NCBI RefSeq assembly: GCF_002218025.2
Contig: NZ_AP018680.1
Span: forward strand, 1,178,001 to 1,242,000
Direction: 5' to 3'
DNA length: 64,000 nucleotides
Source of the DNA: Vibrio casei
Lineage (GTDB): Bacteria > Pseudomonadota > Gammaproteobacteria > Enterobacterales > Vibrionaceae
In this document: positions 8,429 through 17,296 of the stretch, piece after piece
How positions within the stretch are numbered: position 1 is the stretch's first letter
How the letters are laid out: the number at the start of each line of letters is the position of its first letter
Position numbers and translations under genes: made by a program
The notes under the pieces: model-generated
Told to the model about the DNA's origin: nothing
Database searches by the model: none
The model's input: the letters and a program-made list of their open reading frames with translations, nothing else

Positions 8429-9478
8429 ATGGAACAGATATGCAAACCTAAATTAGGATTTTTAGATCGTTATTTAACGGTATGGATTTTTCTTGCCATG
8501 CTTTTAGGGGTGTTAATTGGAGTGATATTTCCACAAGTATCGACTTGGAATAAAGCAATGAGTGTTGGTTCCACGAACATCCCACTCGCACTGGGATTAA
8601 TACTTATGATGTATCCACCCCTTGCTAAGGTTGACTACAGCTTACTAGGGAAAGTGACCAAAGATAAAAAAGCTATAACGTTGTCATTGATAATGAATTG
8701 GATCGTTGGGCCTATTCTTATGTTTGTATTGGCGATGATCTTTTTAGGCTCACATCCTGGTTACATGGTTGGCATTATCATGATAGGTCTGGCCCGTTGT
8801 ATTGCGATGGTATTAGTTTGGAATGATATTGGTGGAGGTAATCGAGAATACGGTGCGGCACTAGTTGCGATCAATAGTGCTTTTCAGGTGGTGACTTATA
8901 GTTTCATGGCGTGGCTATTCATTACCGTTCTTCCTCCCGTATTTGGTTATGAAGGTATGGTTGTTGATATTTCTATTGGTGAAGTAGCCCAAAGTGTCGC
9001 AATTTATTTAGGCATTCCTTTTTTAGCCGGTTATTTAAGCCGTAAATGGTTGATTGCTGCGAAAGGTGTCGATTGGTACACCCAAGTTTTTATCCCTAGA
9101 ATTTCTCCAATGACACTTATCGCCTTACTGCTAACGATTGTGTTTATGTTCAGTTTAAAAGGGGAGATGATATTTGAGTTACCAATGGATGTGGTCTTAA
9201 TTGCGATTCCATTATGCATTTACTTTGTGGCGATGTTCTTTACCAGTTTCTTCATTGGTAAAAAAATGGGGATAGAGTTTGATAAAAATGCATCTATTGC
9301 CTATACAGCGACAGGGAATAATTTTGAATTGGCGATTGCGGTTTCTATTGCTGTATTTGGCATTAATTCAGATCAAGCATTTGCGGGAGTCATTGGTCCA
9401 TTAATTGAAGTTCCAGTACTAATATTTCTCGTCAATATGGTATTGAAAATGAAACCTAATTATCGAGTAAAAGACTAG
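8429..9478 (+). CDS. acr3: ACR3 family arsenite efflux transporter
   Basis: A 349-residue inner-membrane carrier with about ten hydrophobic segments, of the ACR3 (BASS superfamily) type and not the ArsB type. The essential cysteine of the family is in [13 protein letters not shown] at Cys124. It exports As(III) produced by ArsC, using the proton motive force. The start follows AAGGAAAAACC. Gene order is arsR | acr3-arsC-arsH. The 52-nt gap to arsC has no terminator, which suggests one transcript. Confidence 0.95.
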   Translation: MEQICKPKLGFLDRYLTVWIFLAMLLGVLIGVIFPQVSTWNKAMSVGSTNIPLALGLILMMYPPLAKVDYSLLGKVTKDKKAITLSLIMNWIVGPILMFVLAMIFLGSHPGYMVGIIMIGLARCIAMVLVWNDIGGGNREYGAALVAINSAFQVVTYSFMAWLFITVLPPVFGYEGMVVDISIGEVAQSVAIYLGIPFLAGYLSRKWLIAAKGVDWYTQVFIPRISPMTLIALLLTIVFMFSLKGEMIFELPMDVVLIAIPLCIYFVAMFFTSFFIGKKMGIEFDKNASIAYTATGNNFELAIAVSIAVFGINSDQAFAGVIGPLIEVPVLIFLVNMVLKMKPNYRVKD

Positions 9479-9536
9479 AAATACCACTTTAATTTAACCC
9501 AGTATATTACTGACTATTTAAAAGGAAGAAATGATC

Positions 9537-9965
9537 ATGGAAAAAGTAACGATTTATCATAACCCAGAATGTGGCACATCACGCAATACGCTTGCGCTTA
9601 TTCAAAACAGCGGTATAGAACCCGATGTTATTTATTACTTAGAGACGCCTCCAACACGTGAGACGTTGATTCAATTAATTAAAAACATGGGGATATCGGT
9701 TCGTTCATTATTACGCAAAAATGTAGAACCATTTGAAAAGTTAGGACTAGCAGAAAATAAATTTGACGATGCTGAGTTGATTGAGTTCATGTTACAAGAT
9801 CCTATCTTAATTAACCGCCCAATTGTTGTGACATCTATTGGAACTAGGCTTTGTCGTCCATCAGAAGTTGTGCTTGATATTTTACCTGCGGATCAACAAG
9901 GCGCTTTTAGCAAAGAAGATGGAGAAGTGATCATTAATGAACAAGGTCAACGGGTAGAGAAGTGA
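9537..9965 (+). CDS. arsC: Glutaredoxin-dependent arsenate reductase
   Basis: A 142-residue ArsC of the plasmid R773/thioredoxin-fold class that reduces As(V) to As(III) with glutathione and glutaredoxin. The active site [12 protein letters not shown] puts the catalytic cysteine at residue 12, as in R773 ArsC, when ATG 9537 is used. An in-frame ATG at 9531 is also possible; the AAGGA site lies about 10 nt before 9537 and 4 nt before 9531. The downstream arginines expected of the family are in LLRKN and NRPIV. It is followed by arsH with a few-codon gap. Confidence 0.95.
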   Translation: MEKVTIYHNPECGTSRNTLALIQNSGIEPDVIYYLETPPTRETLIQLIKNMGISVRSLLRKNVEPFEKLGLAENKFDDAELIEFMLQDPILINRPIVVTSIGTRLCRPSEVVLDILPADQQGAFSKEDGEVIINEQGQRVEK

Positions 9966-9982
9966 AAGTGATAAAGGAAACT

Positions 9983-10678
9983 ATGCCAGCGTTAAATGAA
10001 GTATTGTTGCTTCAAATAACGAATACGTTTGGTGGGGAAGCGGTTGCTTATCCACCAAAAATATTGCTTTTATATGGATCCGTTCGTGAACGATCTTATA
10101 GTCGATTTGCAACGGAAGAGGCTGCTCGCTTATTGCAGTATATGGGTGCAGAGGTTCGCATTTTTAATCCTTCTGGCCTGCCATTACCCGATGATGCTCC
10201 TGATAGCCATCCTAAAGTTCAAGAGCTACGAGAAATGGTGCGCTGGTGTGAAGGAATGGTTTGGTGCTCTCCAGAGCGACATGGTGCGATGACCAGTATC
10301 ATGAAGGCCCAAATAGATTGGATACCCTTAAGTGAAGGTGCTGTTCGTCCATCACAGGGTAAAACACTCGCCATTATGCAAGTGAGTGGCGGATCTCAGT
10401 CATTTAATTCACTGAATCAAATGCGGATCTTAGGTCGGTGGATGCGTATGTTTACTATTCCTAACCAATCTTCTGTTGCAAAAGCATGGTTGGAGTTTGA
10501 TGACGATGGTCGAATGAAACCTTCTGCGTATTACGATCGAATTGTCGATGTGATGGAAGAGTTAATGAAATTCACCTTGTTATTAAGAGGTAACGTTAAG
10601 CAATTGACAGATAGATATAGTGAACGTAAAGAGAGTGCGGCTGAGCTATCGGATCGTGTCAATCAAAAAAGTATTTAA
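9983..10678 (+). CDS. arsH: ArsH, NADPH-dependent FMN reductase of arsenic resistance
   Basis: A flavodoxin-like protein of 231 residues. The FMN phosphate loop is [12 protein letters not shown] near residue 34, and [19 protein letters not shown] and the C-terminal region are typical of ArsH. ArsH proteins oxidise trivalent organoarsenicals and reduce flavins and quinones with NADPH. I chose ATG 9983, preceded by AAAGGAA; a GTG at 9962 overlapping the arsC stop (GTGA) would add seven residues. Last gene of the acr3-arsC-arsH unit. Confidence 0.94.
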   Translation: MPALNEVLLLQITNTFGGEAVAYPPKILLLYGSVRERSYSRFATEEAARLLQYMGAEVRIFNPSGLPLPDDAPDSHPKVQELREMVRWCEGMVWCSPERHGAMTSIMKAQIDWIPLSEGAVRPSQGKTLAIMQVSGGSQSFNSLNQMRILGRWMRMFTIPNQSSVAKAWLEFDDDGRMKPSAYYDRIVDVMEELMKFTLLLRGNVKQLTDRYSERKESAAELSDRVNQKSI

Positions 10679-10999
10679 ACCTACGGGTATGAAAATGGCG
10701 AAAGCCCGATGTTATTAGGGTTGTTTGTTTTTATGATGAATTGCCCTATGAGCGCTCTCAATAAACTAACAGATCGTTAATACTCCTTTTTAGATCAACT
10801 CTATATGTTCATTTCCATTTAGAGTTGTCATATTTTATTGTCACTAAAAGTTAGAACATTATATAGAAATAAGTCTAAATACTTATTTTGATATTAAAGC
10901 TAAGGGGACTAGCCTGACTAATTTATAATGCATTGTGATACAACTCTTGTTTATAATTATATAAATGAAAAATTCACATTGTATCTTCGGTATCACTAA
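10679..10999. other. Gene-free AT-rich stretch with a half-terminator
   Basis: A 321-nt gap. It starts with GGCGAAAGCCCGATGTT (10697-10713), identical to the left arm region of the rplY-side terminator at 15572-15588, but without the matching right arm. A TATAAT at 10924-10929 is a possible -10 for the next gene, but no good -35 was found. Confidence 0.6.
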
Positions 11000-11485
11000 A
11001 TGTTAGCAAAAAAAATGGAAGCACCTAAAGATATGCAGATTGGTTCTATTTTTGAAACCAAAAGGCATGGCTCAGTTGCTGTTATAGAATATTACAATAC
11101 TCATACTGTAATTATTTCCTTTGAAAATACAGGCAATATTAGATGTACAACAGCTGCAAAGCTACGCAACGGTCAGGTCACCGATCGTTCTGTACCTGCG
11201 CAATCATCTATGGTCGGTAAGCAATTTGAGTCACTCAAGCATGGCTTATTGACGGTTAAGCAAGTTGATTCAGGAAGTATTGTCGTTTTAGAAGATGAAA
11301 ATGGCGCAGAAGTCAGACTGATACTGGCTGCGGTTCAAAAGCTAAGGGAGCGAGTAGAAGAAGATAGTGATACTAATGAAGAGTTAGAGCTCCCTACTTC
11401 TCTAAGTGCTTTAACAAAAAGAAATAAAAAGACCAAAGATGTAAATTCCCTTCTTAAGAAAATGATTACCGACTATGGTCAGTAA
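11000..11485 (+). CDS. Hypothetical protein with an internally duplicated ~48-residue domain
   Basis: A 161-residue protein that I cannot name. Two copies of a small domain can be aligned by eye: about residues 14-61 (IGSIFETKRHG...) and 71-117 (VGKQFESLKHG...). They share a G-x-x-F-E-[ST]-x-[RK]-H-G start and alternating hydrophobic residues that suggest a beta-barrel. The N-terminal copy resembles a small beta domain often seen in phage proteins (VxxY.N...VxFxxTG). The last 40 residues are charged and Lys-rich. The ATG at 11000 has no good ribosome site; an ATG at 11015 is an alternative. It lies in an AT-rich segment between the ars and PTS genes. Confidence 0.65.
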   Translation: MLAKKMEAPKDMQIGSIFETKRHGSVAVIEYYNTHTVIISFENTGNIRCTTAAKLRNGQVTDRSVPAQSSMVGKQFESLKHGLLTVKQVDSGSIVVLEDENGAEVRLILAAVQKLRERVEEDSDTNEELELPTSLSALTKRNKKTKDVNSLLKKMITDYGQ

Positions 11486-11610
11486 AAGTACAATTCAATT
11501 TAGTAAACAAGTTGCTTTTCTTTTTATGTATTTCCTTCGAATTATAATTTTGATCAATGTCACGCTAAGGTAGTGCCGCTACATATCGTTAATAATTTTG
11601 CTGTCTATTT

Positions 11611-11660
11611 AGTGACTTAGGTCACAAGGTCATTTTGACTTTGTGACCATGATCTACATT
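11611..11660 (+). promoter_or_regulatory. Two CRP-like sites upstream of the PTS genes
   Basis: AGTGA-CTTAGG-TCACA at 11611-11626 and TGTGA-CCATGA-TCTACA at 11642-11658 both resemble the CRP consensus TGTGA-N6-TCACA. In addition GGTCACAA (11620-11627) and TTGTGACC (11641-11648) form a dyad. They lie 64-113 nt before the IIB start codon, which fits cAMP-CRP activation of a sugar PTS operon. Confidence 0.55.
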
Positions 11661-11723
11661 AATCTGGCTCGATTTATATAATATTATTTCATCAAAATAA
11701 TAAACCTTACAGAGATATAAATT

Positions 11724-11993
11724 ATGAAAAAGATTATGGTTGTATGTGGAAATGGCCTTGGTACTTCATTAATGATGGAGATGGCAGTAAAAGAGGTTGT
11801 TAATAAAATTGGTTTGGTAGCAGAAGTGGAACACGAAGATTTATCATCCGCTACATCAAGCAAAGCTGATATTTGGGTAGCCGCGACAGATATTGCAAAT
11901 CAATTAAAAGAAGCTGGAAAAGAAAACATTGTAAGCCTTTCTAATATCTTTGATAAAGCATCAATTGAAGAACAACTAAAAAAATTCATGTAA
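11724..11993 (+). CDS. PTS IIB component, ascorbate/galactitol type
   Basis: An 89-residue IIB phosphocarrier. The phosphorylated cysteine is Cys8 in VVCGNGLGTSLMME, the P-loop typical of lactose/ascorbate-family IIB proteins (UlaB/SgaB-like). It passes phosphate from IIA to the sugar entering through IIC. It is the first gene of IIB-IIC-IIA; the IIC gene is split by an insertion sequence. No sugar-catabolic enzyme or regulator is encoded beside it, so the substrate cannot be assigned beyond ascorbate-like. Confidence 0.9.
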   Translation: MKKIMVVCGNGLGTSLMMEMAVKEVVNKIGLVAEVEHEDLSSATSSKADIWVAATDIANQLKEAGKENIVSLSNIFDKASIEEQLKKFM

Positions 11994-12283
11994 GGTAAAA
12001 TGTAATGGAAAACTTTTTTGAATTTATGCTTGGCTTATTAAAAGAGCCAGCAATTATGGTCGGTTTAATCGCTTTCATTGGTTTGGTTGCTCAGAAAGCT
12101 GATGTTTCTACTATCCTGAAAGGCACTATAAAAACCGTAATGGGGTTCTTGATCTTAGGTTTTGGTGCTGGAGCGCTAGTCGGGGCTTTAAATAATTTTT
12201 CAATTGTGTTTACGGAAGCTTTTGGTGTAAGTGGCGTTATTCCAAATAATGAAGCTATCGTTGCAATAGCACAAGAGGCCTTT

Positions 12284-12289
12284 GGTTAC
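12284..12289 (+). repeat. Target site duplication, left copy
   Basis: GGTTAC, matching 13932-13937. The pair marks the insertion into the codons for Gly-Tyr of the IIC gene. Confidence 0.8.
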
Positions 12290-12353
12290 CCTCTCTGTCA
12301 GACTAGTTGTCGCGCTTAATATTCAACCATTAAACAGAGGGCGTGGAGTAACA

Positions 12354-12851
12354 ATGAAACATTATTCAGCGCAAAGCAAAGAGTCGGCTCTTCAGAAGAT
12401 GATGCCTCCAAATAATATAGCAATAGCCCAATTATCAATCGAGATGGGGATTGGTGAATCAACCTTGTATAATTGGCGAAAACAAGCAATTGATAAGGGG
12501 CATTTAGTGCCAGGTGATGGAAAGAATGCTGAGCAGTGGTCATCAGCAAATAAATTCTCAGTCGTGTTGGAAACAGCCTCTTTAAATCAAGCTGAGTTAG
12601 CGGAATATTGCCGAGGCAAAGGTCTTTATGTGGAACAAGTATCGGCTTGGCGAAATGCGTGTATAGATGCAAACGCTAACGTTAAAGAGCAAGAAAAAGC
12701 CTTCTCCACCGAAACAAAGAAAGATAAAAAACAGATCAATCAATTAGAAAAGGAGCTACGTCGAAAAGATAAGGCACTCGCTGAAACCGCAGCACTATTG
12801 GTGTTAAGAAAAAAAGCAAATGCGATCTGGGGGGAAGCCGAGGACGAATGA
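12354..12851 (+). CDS. IS3-family transposase OrfA
   Basis: A 165-residue DNA-binding OrfA. It has a helix-turn-helix region (IAQLSIEMGIGESTLYNWRK) at about residues 23-42, a second HTH-like part near LNQAELAEYCRGKGL, and a C-terminal coiled coil rich in Lys/Glu with a leucine pattern. At 165 aa it is longer than the ~100 residues common for IS3 OrfA. The start has GGAG 5 nt upstream. The stop overlaps the OrfB start as ATGA (12848-12851), which suggests coupled translation and not the usual -1 frameshift. Confidence 0.88.
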   Translation: MKHYSAQSKESALQKMMPPNNIAIAQLSIEMGIGESTLYNWRKQAIDKGHLVPGDGKNAEQWSSANKFSVVLETASLNQAELAEYCRGKGLYVEQVSAWRNACIDANANVKEQEKAFSTETKKDKKQINQLEKELRRKDKALAETAALLVLRKKANAIWGEAEDE

Positions 12852-13897
12852 TCCTCGACTCAGCTCGCATTCAAGCAGTTAAACTAGTTAATGAAGCTGT
12901 GAGTTCTGGTGCGCCAAAGTTTAAAGCTTGCCGTGAACTTGGGATCAGTGTCCGGACGTATCAACGTTGGACTGTTGACGGGAACATAAAAACAGATGGT
13001 AGACCAATATCTCAGCGCCCTGAGCCAAAAAATAAGCTATCAAAAGCAGAGAGAGATAACATATTAGCCATCGTTAATAGCGATGATTTTAAGAGCTTAC
13101 CACCAAGCCAAATCGTCCCTACATTAGCAGATGAGGGTATTTATCTTGCTTCTGAATCAACATATTATCGTGTTCTTCATGAAGAAAAACAGCAAAACGC
13201 TCGCGGACGTAGTCAGATAAAAGAGAGAAAAGTACCGACGACACACTGTGCTACAGGGCCAAACCAAGTGTGGTGTTGGGATATTACTTGGTTACCAGGC
13301 CCCGCTAAAGGGCTGCATTTTTATTTATATTTGATACTCGATATATTTAGTCGAAAGATTGTTGGATGGGAAATTCATGATGACGAATCAGCAGAAAATG
13401 CATCAATATTAATTAAGAAAGCTCATTTAAAAGAAGGAGTTAAAGATAATCCTCTGGTACTGCATTCGGATAATGGAAGCCCAATGAAAGGCTCATCAAT
13501 GCTTGAAACACTTTATAGTTTAGGTGTCGTGTCGTCTTTTAATCGTCCTAGGGTGAGCAATGATAATGCTTATGCTGAGTCGATATTTAAAACGTGTAAA
13601 TATCGCCCTGACTATCCGTATAAAGGGTTTTCAACAATTGATGAGGCGCGTAGTTGGGTGTTGAAATTTAGCCACTGGTATAATTTTAACCACAAACATA
13701 GTGGCATCAAATACGTCAGCCCACATCAAAGGCATTCAGGATTAGCGGGTGACATATTGGCTAATAGAAAAGAAGTTTATCAAGGTGCTAAAGATGCTCA
13801 CCCTGAGCGCTGGAGCGGTAATATCCGTAATTGGGATTTACCAAAAGAAGTGTACTTAAACCCTGAACAAAATAGTGTCAAGGCTGAGAGTGCATAA
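12848..13897 (+). CDS. IS3-family transposase OrfB (DDE integrase)
   Basis: A 349-residue rve-type DDE transposase. An N-terminal HTH (ACRELGISVRTYQRW) is followed by the catalytic core: Asp145 in CWDITWL, Asp208 in LHSDNG and Glu244 in NAYAESIFK, with 35 residues between the second Asp and the Glu. The frame is intact, so the element may still be active. It starts at ATG 12848, inside the OrfA stop. Confidence 0.95.
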   Translation: MILDSARIQAVKLVNEAVSSGAPKFKACRELGISVRTYQRWTVDGNIKTDGRPISQRPEPKNKLSKAERDNILAIVNSDDFKSLPPSQIVPTLADEGIYLASESTYYRVLHEEKQQNARGRSQIKERKVPTTHCATGPNQVWCWDITWLPGPAKGLHFYLYLILDIFSRKIVGWEIHDDESAENASILIKKAHLKEGVKDNPLVLHSDNGSPMKGSSMLETLYSLGVVSSFNRPRVSNDNAYAESIFKTCKYRPDYPYKGFSTIDEARSWVLKFSHWYNFNHKHSGIKYVSPHQRHSGLAGDILANRKEVYQGAKDAHPERWSGNIRNWDLPKEVYLNPEQNSVKAESA

Positions 13898-13931
13898 CGT
13901 AGTGATCGCGACAACTAGTTTGACAAACACC

Positions 13932-13937
13932 GGTTAC
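13932..13937 (+). repeat. Target site duplication, right copy
   Basis: GGTTAC, identical to 12284-12289. Confidence 0.8.
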
Positions 13938-14905
13938 GAGATGGCATTAATAATGTTTTTCTCTTTCATTGTTAATATTCTTCTAGCTAGATTTACTCCG
14001 TTGAAATATATATTTCTAACGGGGCATCATACAATGTTTATGTCTATGTTAGTTGCTGTAATTTTATCTACAGCAGGTATCACAGGAACGTTATTGGTAG
14101 CAATAGGTTCAATTCTTGTTGGCTCCTTGATGGTTATTATGCCCGCACTTGCTCAAAAATACACAGAGAAAGTGATGGGGACTGACCAACTAGCAATGGG
14201 GCACTTCTCTACCTTCTCATACTTAATATCTGGTTTCATTGGTAGCAAGTTTGGTGATACTTCTAGAACGACTGAAGATATGAACGTGCCAAAAAGCTTG
14301 ATGTTCTTACGTGATACTCCAGTGGCAGTCGCAGTAACCATGGCCATTTTCTTTTTGTTTGCATCTATTTTTGCCGGTGGGGATTTTGTTGAAACAGTCT
14401 CTGGTGGTCAAAACTGGGTAGTATTTACTTTTATTCAATCACTTACTTTTGCAGGTGGCGTATACATAGTTCTGCAAGGCGTGAAGATGCTGATTGCCGA
14501 AATTGTTCCTGCATTTAAAGGGATTTCTGACAAGTTAGTTCCAGGAGCAAAACCTGCTCTAGATTGTCCAATGGTATTCCCAATGGCACCTAACGCTGTA
14601 TTAATTGGTTTCTTATCATCATTTGCAGCCGGCCTTGTCGCTATGGGTATCCAAGGCATGTTTGATTGGACCATCATTGTAGCTGGCGTTGTTCCTCACT
14701 TTTTTGTTGGTGGTGCTGCTGGTGTATATGGTAATGCAACGGGTGGCTTACGAGGCGCGATTCTAGGTTCATTTACACAAGGCTTATGCATCTCGTTCCT
14801 ACCAATGTTCCTTCTACCGGTGTTAGGGAATATTGGTCTAGAAGCAACGACTTTTGCAGACTTTGACTTTGGTGTTGTTGGTTTAATTCTTGGATGGATT
14901 GTTTC

Positions 14906-15352
14906 ATGAGTTTATTAAGTCTAATCGGCGATAATATCGTTATCTCAAATGAAAAACACCTGAGTGTGAACGCAGCCCTAGATATCACTTGTTCGAAGCT
15001 TTTGGAACAGGGAAGTATTGACGTAACATACTTAGAAGCTATCAAACAAAAGCATAAGGAGATTGGCGCTTATTATGTTCTGGCTCCCAAAATAGCGATG
15101 CCACATGCTAGGCCAGAAGATGGCGTAAATGAAGCATCTCTCCAAGTAACGGTATTTAAAAAGGGGGTTGATCTAGGGTCGGAAGACAATGGAGATGTCT
15201 ATTTTTCAATAACGCTAGCAGCCATGGATTCAGATAGCCATATTCAGACGATAATGGCGTTATCAGAGTTATTTCAAAATAGTAATGACATTGACTCAAT
15301 TATTTCAGCTCAAACAAAAGATGAAATTATTGAGGTCTTGAAAAAATATTAA
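14906..15352 (+). CDS. PTS IIA component, ascorbate/mannitol-fructose type
   Basis: A 148-residue EIIA (UlaC/PtsN-like fold). The phosphorylated histidine is His67 in IAMPHARPEDGV. The start ATG overlaps the IIC stop (ATGA at 14906-14909), so its translation was coupled to IIC. It takes phosphate from HPr and passes it to the IIB at 11724. With IIC disrupted, the IIA and IIB can no longer serve this transporter. A terminator follows 23 nt after the stop. Confidence 0.9.
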   Translation: MSLLSLIGDNIVISNEKHLSVNAALDITCSKLLEQGSIDVTYLEAIKQKHKEIGAYYVLAPKIAMPHARPEDGVNEASLQVTVFKKGVDLGSEDNGDVYFSITLAAMDSDSHIQTIMALSELFQNSNDIDSIISAQTKDEIIEVLKKY

Positions 15353-15375
15353 TATTTCCAGTATTATTATGTAAT

Positions 15376-15402
15376 AAAGCCCTCATTTTAAGAGGGCTTT
15401 TC
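15376..15402 (+). terminator. Terminator of the PTS operon
   Basis: AAGCCCTC and GAGGGCTT with a 7-nt loop, then TTTC. It follows the IIA gene. Confidence 0.85.
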
Positions 15403-15574
15403 AGTATTTTAGGACGAGATATATCGTATCTGTGATCAGGTAATATAAATCACTACATACACATTAAGTTAATATACTGTATAACTGCACCTTAATGATC
15501 CCCAAGCTACATCCTTAAAGAAAAATTAACGGTAATTTATTGTTATATAATTGATTTATGAGTTTCAGAAAGGC

Positions 15575-15605
15575 GAAAGCCCGATGTTGGTAGCATCGGG
15601 CTTTC
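15575..15605 (-). terminator. Terminator downstream of rplY
   Basis: GAAAGCCCGATG (15575-15586) and CATCGGGCTTTC (15594-15605) pair over 12 bp with a 7-nt loop. It lies 105 nt past the rplY stop; it could work in both directions. Confidence 0.7.
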
Positions 15606-15709
15606 TATGTTTCTTGCTATTTCTAGCATGAGTCTCGAGTGGTAAATTCGGTTCTCATTTTACCTTTTATGCAAAAGGTGGATTCAATCGAATCTAAAGA
15701 CGGGTAGTC

Positions 15710-15988
15710 TTAGATGCGGATGAAGTCCATGTGCTCAACTTTTGGCTTAAACGCGTGACGTTGAACGTCTTGTGGCTTAACTTTTACTTCTTTGCCATCA
15801 ACTACTAGAGTGATTGCTTCGTAAAATTCAGGCTTATCCATTTGGTTGATCACGTCAGAGTGAACCAATGCGATAGATACTGGCTCTGCTTCACCACCGT
15901 AGATGATTGCAGGGAATTGGCCAGTTAGACGTAGGCGGCGGCTCGCACCCTTACCTAGTTCAGTACGTACTACTGCTTCAAATTTCAT
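15710..15988 (-). CDS. rplY: 50S ribosomal protein L25
   Basis: A 92-residue short-form L25 that binds 5S rRNA in the central protuberance. The sequence [20 protein letters not shown] and the [12 protein letters not shown] end are characteristic. I chose ATG 15988 because it matches the family start. In E. coli rplY follows radD directly; here the gluconate genes (16152-22372) lie between them on the same strand. Confidence 0.97.
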   Translation of the reverse strand: MKFEAVVRTELGKGASRRLRLTGQFPAIIYGGEAEPVSIALVHSDVINQMDKPEFYEAITLVVDGKEVKVKPQDVQRHAFKPKVEHMDFIRI

Positions 15989-16151
15989 AGTATTTACTCT
16001 CAAATTAGTAAATTAAAAGATGTTTAATCACGTAGCGACCTAGTGATTAAGCGTTGCTTCAATGCCAAATAAAATATTAAGGCATGAAACGAGCGCGGAT
16101 ACTAACATTCAAACGGATTATGAGCAATATAAAACCACGGAATTAGCTCAA

Positions 16152-17153
16152 TCAAATACTGTCTCGTAAGTCGATTTGAAAACCGAGATCGATGGTGGTT
16201 TGATGGATGGCTTCTCCATTTAAGCGTTGTAAAATTTGTTCGGCTGATATAACGCCAATTTTTTCTCTGGGTGTCACAACAGTTGCTAACCTAGGAACCA
16301 TAACATTCGAGAGGTCATGCCCATGAAAGCCAGCAATTCCTATGTCTTCTGGTACGCGTATACCAAGTCGTTGACATTCATAAATTGCTCCTACCGCTAA
16401 GTCATCATTGGTGCAAAAAATACCATTGGCAGTGGGGTGATCTTTGCGCATTTTATGAAGTAAATCGGCACCTAATGTGAACGAAGAGGCATTGGTGGTT
16501 TGTAGGCTTATCGGCGTTAATCCATTTGAGCGCATGGCTTCTTCGTAACCGGCTAACTTTAGCTTAGTTCGCACATCCAATCGTGCAGCAAAATACACGA
16601 TTTGGTCATGACCTTTATCAATCATGGCTTGGGTCATGGCCTTGGAGGCCGCATGGTTATCGAACCCAATGGATTGTTCGATCGCGGGGGAAACGGTATC
16701 CATAATCTCGATGACCGGAATACCCGCTGTTTTTAACATTTTCTTCGTGCGCTCGGTGTGGTGATTTTCAGACAATATGATGGCATCGACATTATATGAG
16801 AGCAGCATTTCGATGTTTTTTTCTTCAAGAGTAGCACTGTAGCTGTAGTGGGCCAGCATCAATTGATAACCAGCCGGTTCAGTGATGGTTTCAATACCCC
16901 GAATAATTTCGGCAAAGACTTGGTTGGTCAGTGATGGGACTAGTACTCCAATGGCGTGGCTTTTGGCGTTGGATAAAATGTCCGGAGCTCGGTTGGGAAT
17001 GTAACCTAACTCTTCCACAGCCTGTGTGATTTTTTGGCGCAAGGAATCTGACACGTTATCTGGGGTTCGTAGACATCGGCTGACGGTCATTTTGGTAACC
17101 CCAACAAGGTTGGCGACATCTTGTAATGTTGGTCGTTTGTTTTTACTTGCCAT
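16152..17153 (-). CDS. gntR: Gluconate operon repressor GntR (LacI family)
   Basis: A 333-residue LacI-type repressor. The N-terminal HTH is LQDVANLVGVTKMTVSRCLR, followed by GYIPNRAPDILSNAKS, the hinge typical of E. coli GntR, and a periplasmic-binding-like effector domain (FCTNDDLAVGA, IAGFHGHDLSNVM). Gluconate releases GntR from palindromes of the form ATGTTACC-GGTAACAT, and two such sites are in front of the TRAP operon at 22470-22510. Start 17153 has AGG 8 nt upstream; ATG 17159 is an alternative. It lies downstream of gnd behind a terminator, so it has its own promoter. Confidence 0.95.
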   Translation of the reverse strand: MASKNKRPTLQDVANLVGVTKMTVSRCLRTPDNVSDSLRQKITQAVEELGYIPNRAPDILSNAKSHAIGVLVPSLTNQVFAEIIRGIETITEPAGYQLMLAHYSYSATLEEKNIEMLLSYNVDAIILSENHHTERTKKMLKTAGIPVIEIMDTVSPAIEQSIGFDNHAASKAMTQAMIDKGHDQIVYFAARLDVRTKLKLAGYEEAMRSNGLTPISLQTTNASSFTLGADLLHKMRKDHPTANGIFCTNDDLAVGAIYECQRLGIRVPEDIGIAGFHGHDLSNVMVPRLATVVTPREKIGVISAEQILQRLNGEAIHQTTIDLGFQIDLRDSI

Positions 17154-17224
17154 CGTCATCGCCTATTTAAAGAAAGGGGATTATTTTTCGTATTACGTTA
17201 TAAATCAATTCGCTAGCTTAAGGT

Positions 17225-17256
17225 AGGAAAAAGCGCACAAACATACGCTTTTTCCT
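17225..17256 (-). terminator. Terminator between gnd and gntR
   Basis: AGGAAAAAGCG (17225-17235) and CGCTTTTTCCT (17246-17256), 11 perfect pairs with a 10-nt loop. It ends the dctPQM-gntK-gnd transcript. Confidence 0.8.
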
Positions 17257-17296
17257 GATTGTTAACCGTTATAGTGGTAATTGTGGGCATCACTTA

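Larger units (their letters stand above)
12290..13931 (+). mobile_element. IS3-family insertion sequence (~1.64 kb)
   Basis: A complete-looking insertion sequence with two transposase genes. Near the ends are inverted repeats: TGTCAGACTAGTTGTCGCG at 12296-12314 and its complement at 13907-13925, matching at 18 of 19 positions. Six further base pairs lie between each repeat and the GGTTAC duplication and do not match each other, so the exact ends are uncertain. It splits the PTS IIC gene. No other copy is visible in the window. Confidence 0.88.
12005..14909 (+). pseudogene. PTS IIC component (UlaA/SgaT-like), disrupted by an IS3-family element
   Basis: A membrane permease of the ascorbate PTS family in two parts. 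The first 95 codons (12005-12289) end ...AQEAFGY, and the rest (13938-14909, 323 codons) resumes at EMALIMFFSF. Joined, they give about 418 residues with family features such as KGTIKTVMGF, LTGHH and the DCPMVFPMAPNAVL region. The insertion element lies between two GGTTAC copies. The distal part stays open and in frame from a GTG at 13875 inside the element, and has an ATG at 13941, so a truncated product is possible. It would lack the first helices and is unlikely to transport. Confidence 0.9.
15353..15709. other. Gene-free stretch between the PTS operon and rplY
   Basis: A 357-nt AT-rich gap between convergent genes. It contains two terminator hairpins (15376-15402 and 15575-15605) and nothing else I recognise. 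Confidence 0.7.

Noticed and set aside
12291..12300. Target duplication directly beside the TG of the inverted repeat
   Set aside because: The bases next to the repeats (CTCTC on the left, AACAC on the right) do not match; GGTTAC, six bases further out, does.
13875..13940. A start codon for an intact second IIC gene at 13875
   Set aside because: This GTG and the residues up to Gly-Tyr come from the insertion element; the true IIC sequence resumes at 13938.
15353..15709. A small RNA gene in the gap before rplY
   Set aside because: Only terminator hairpins were found; no promoter-terminator pair of suitable spacing.
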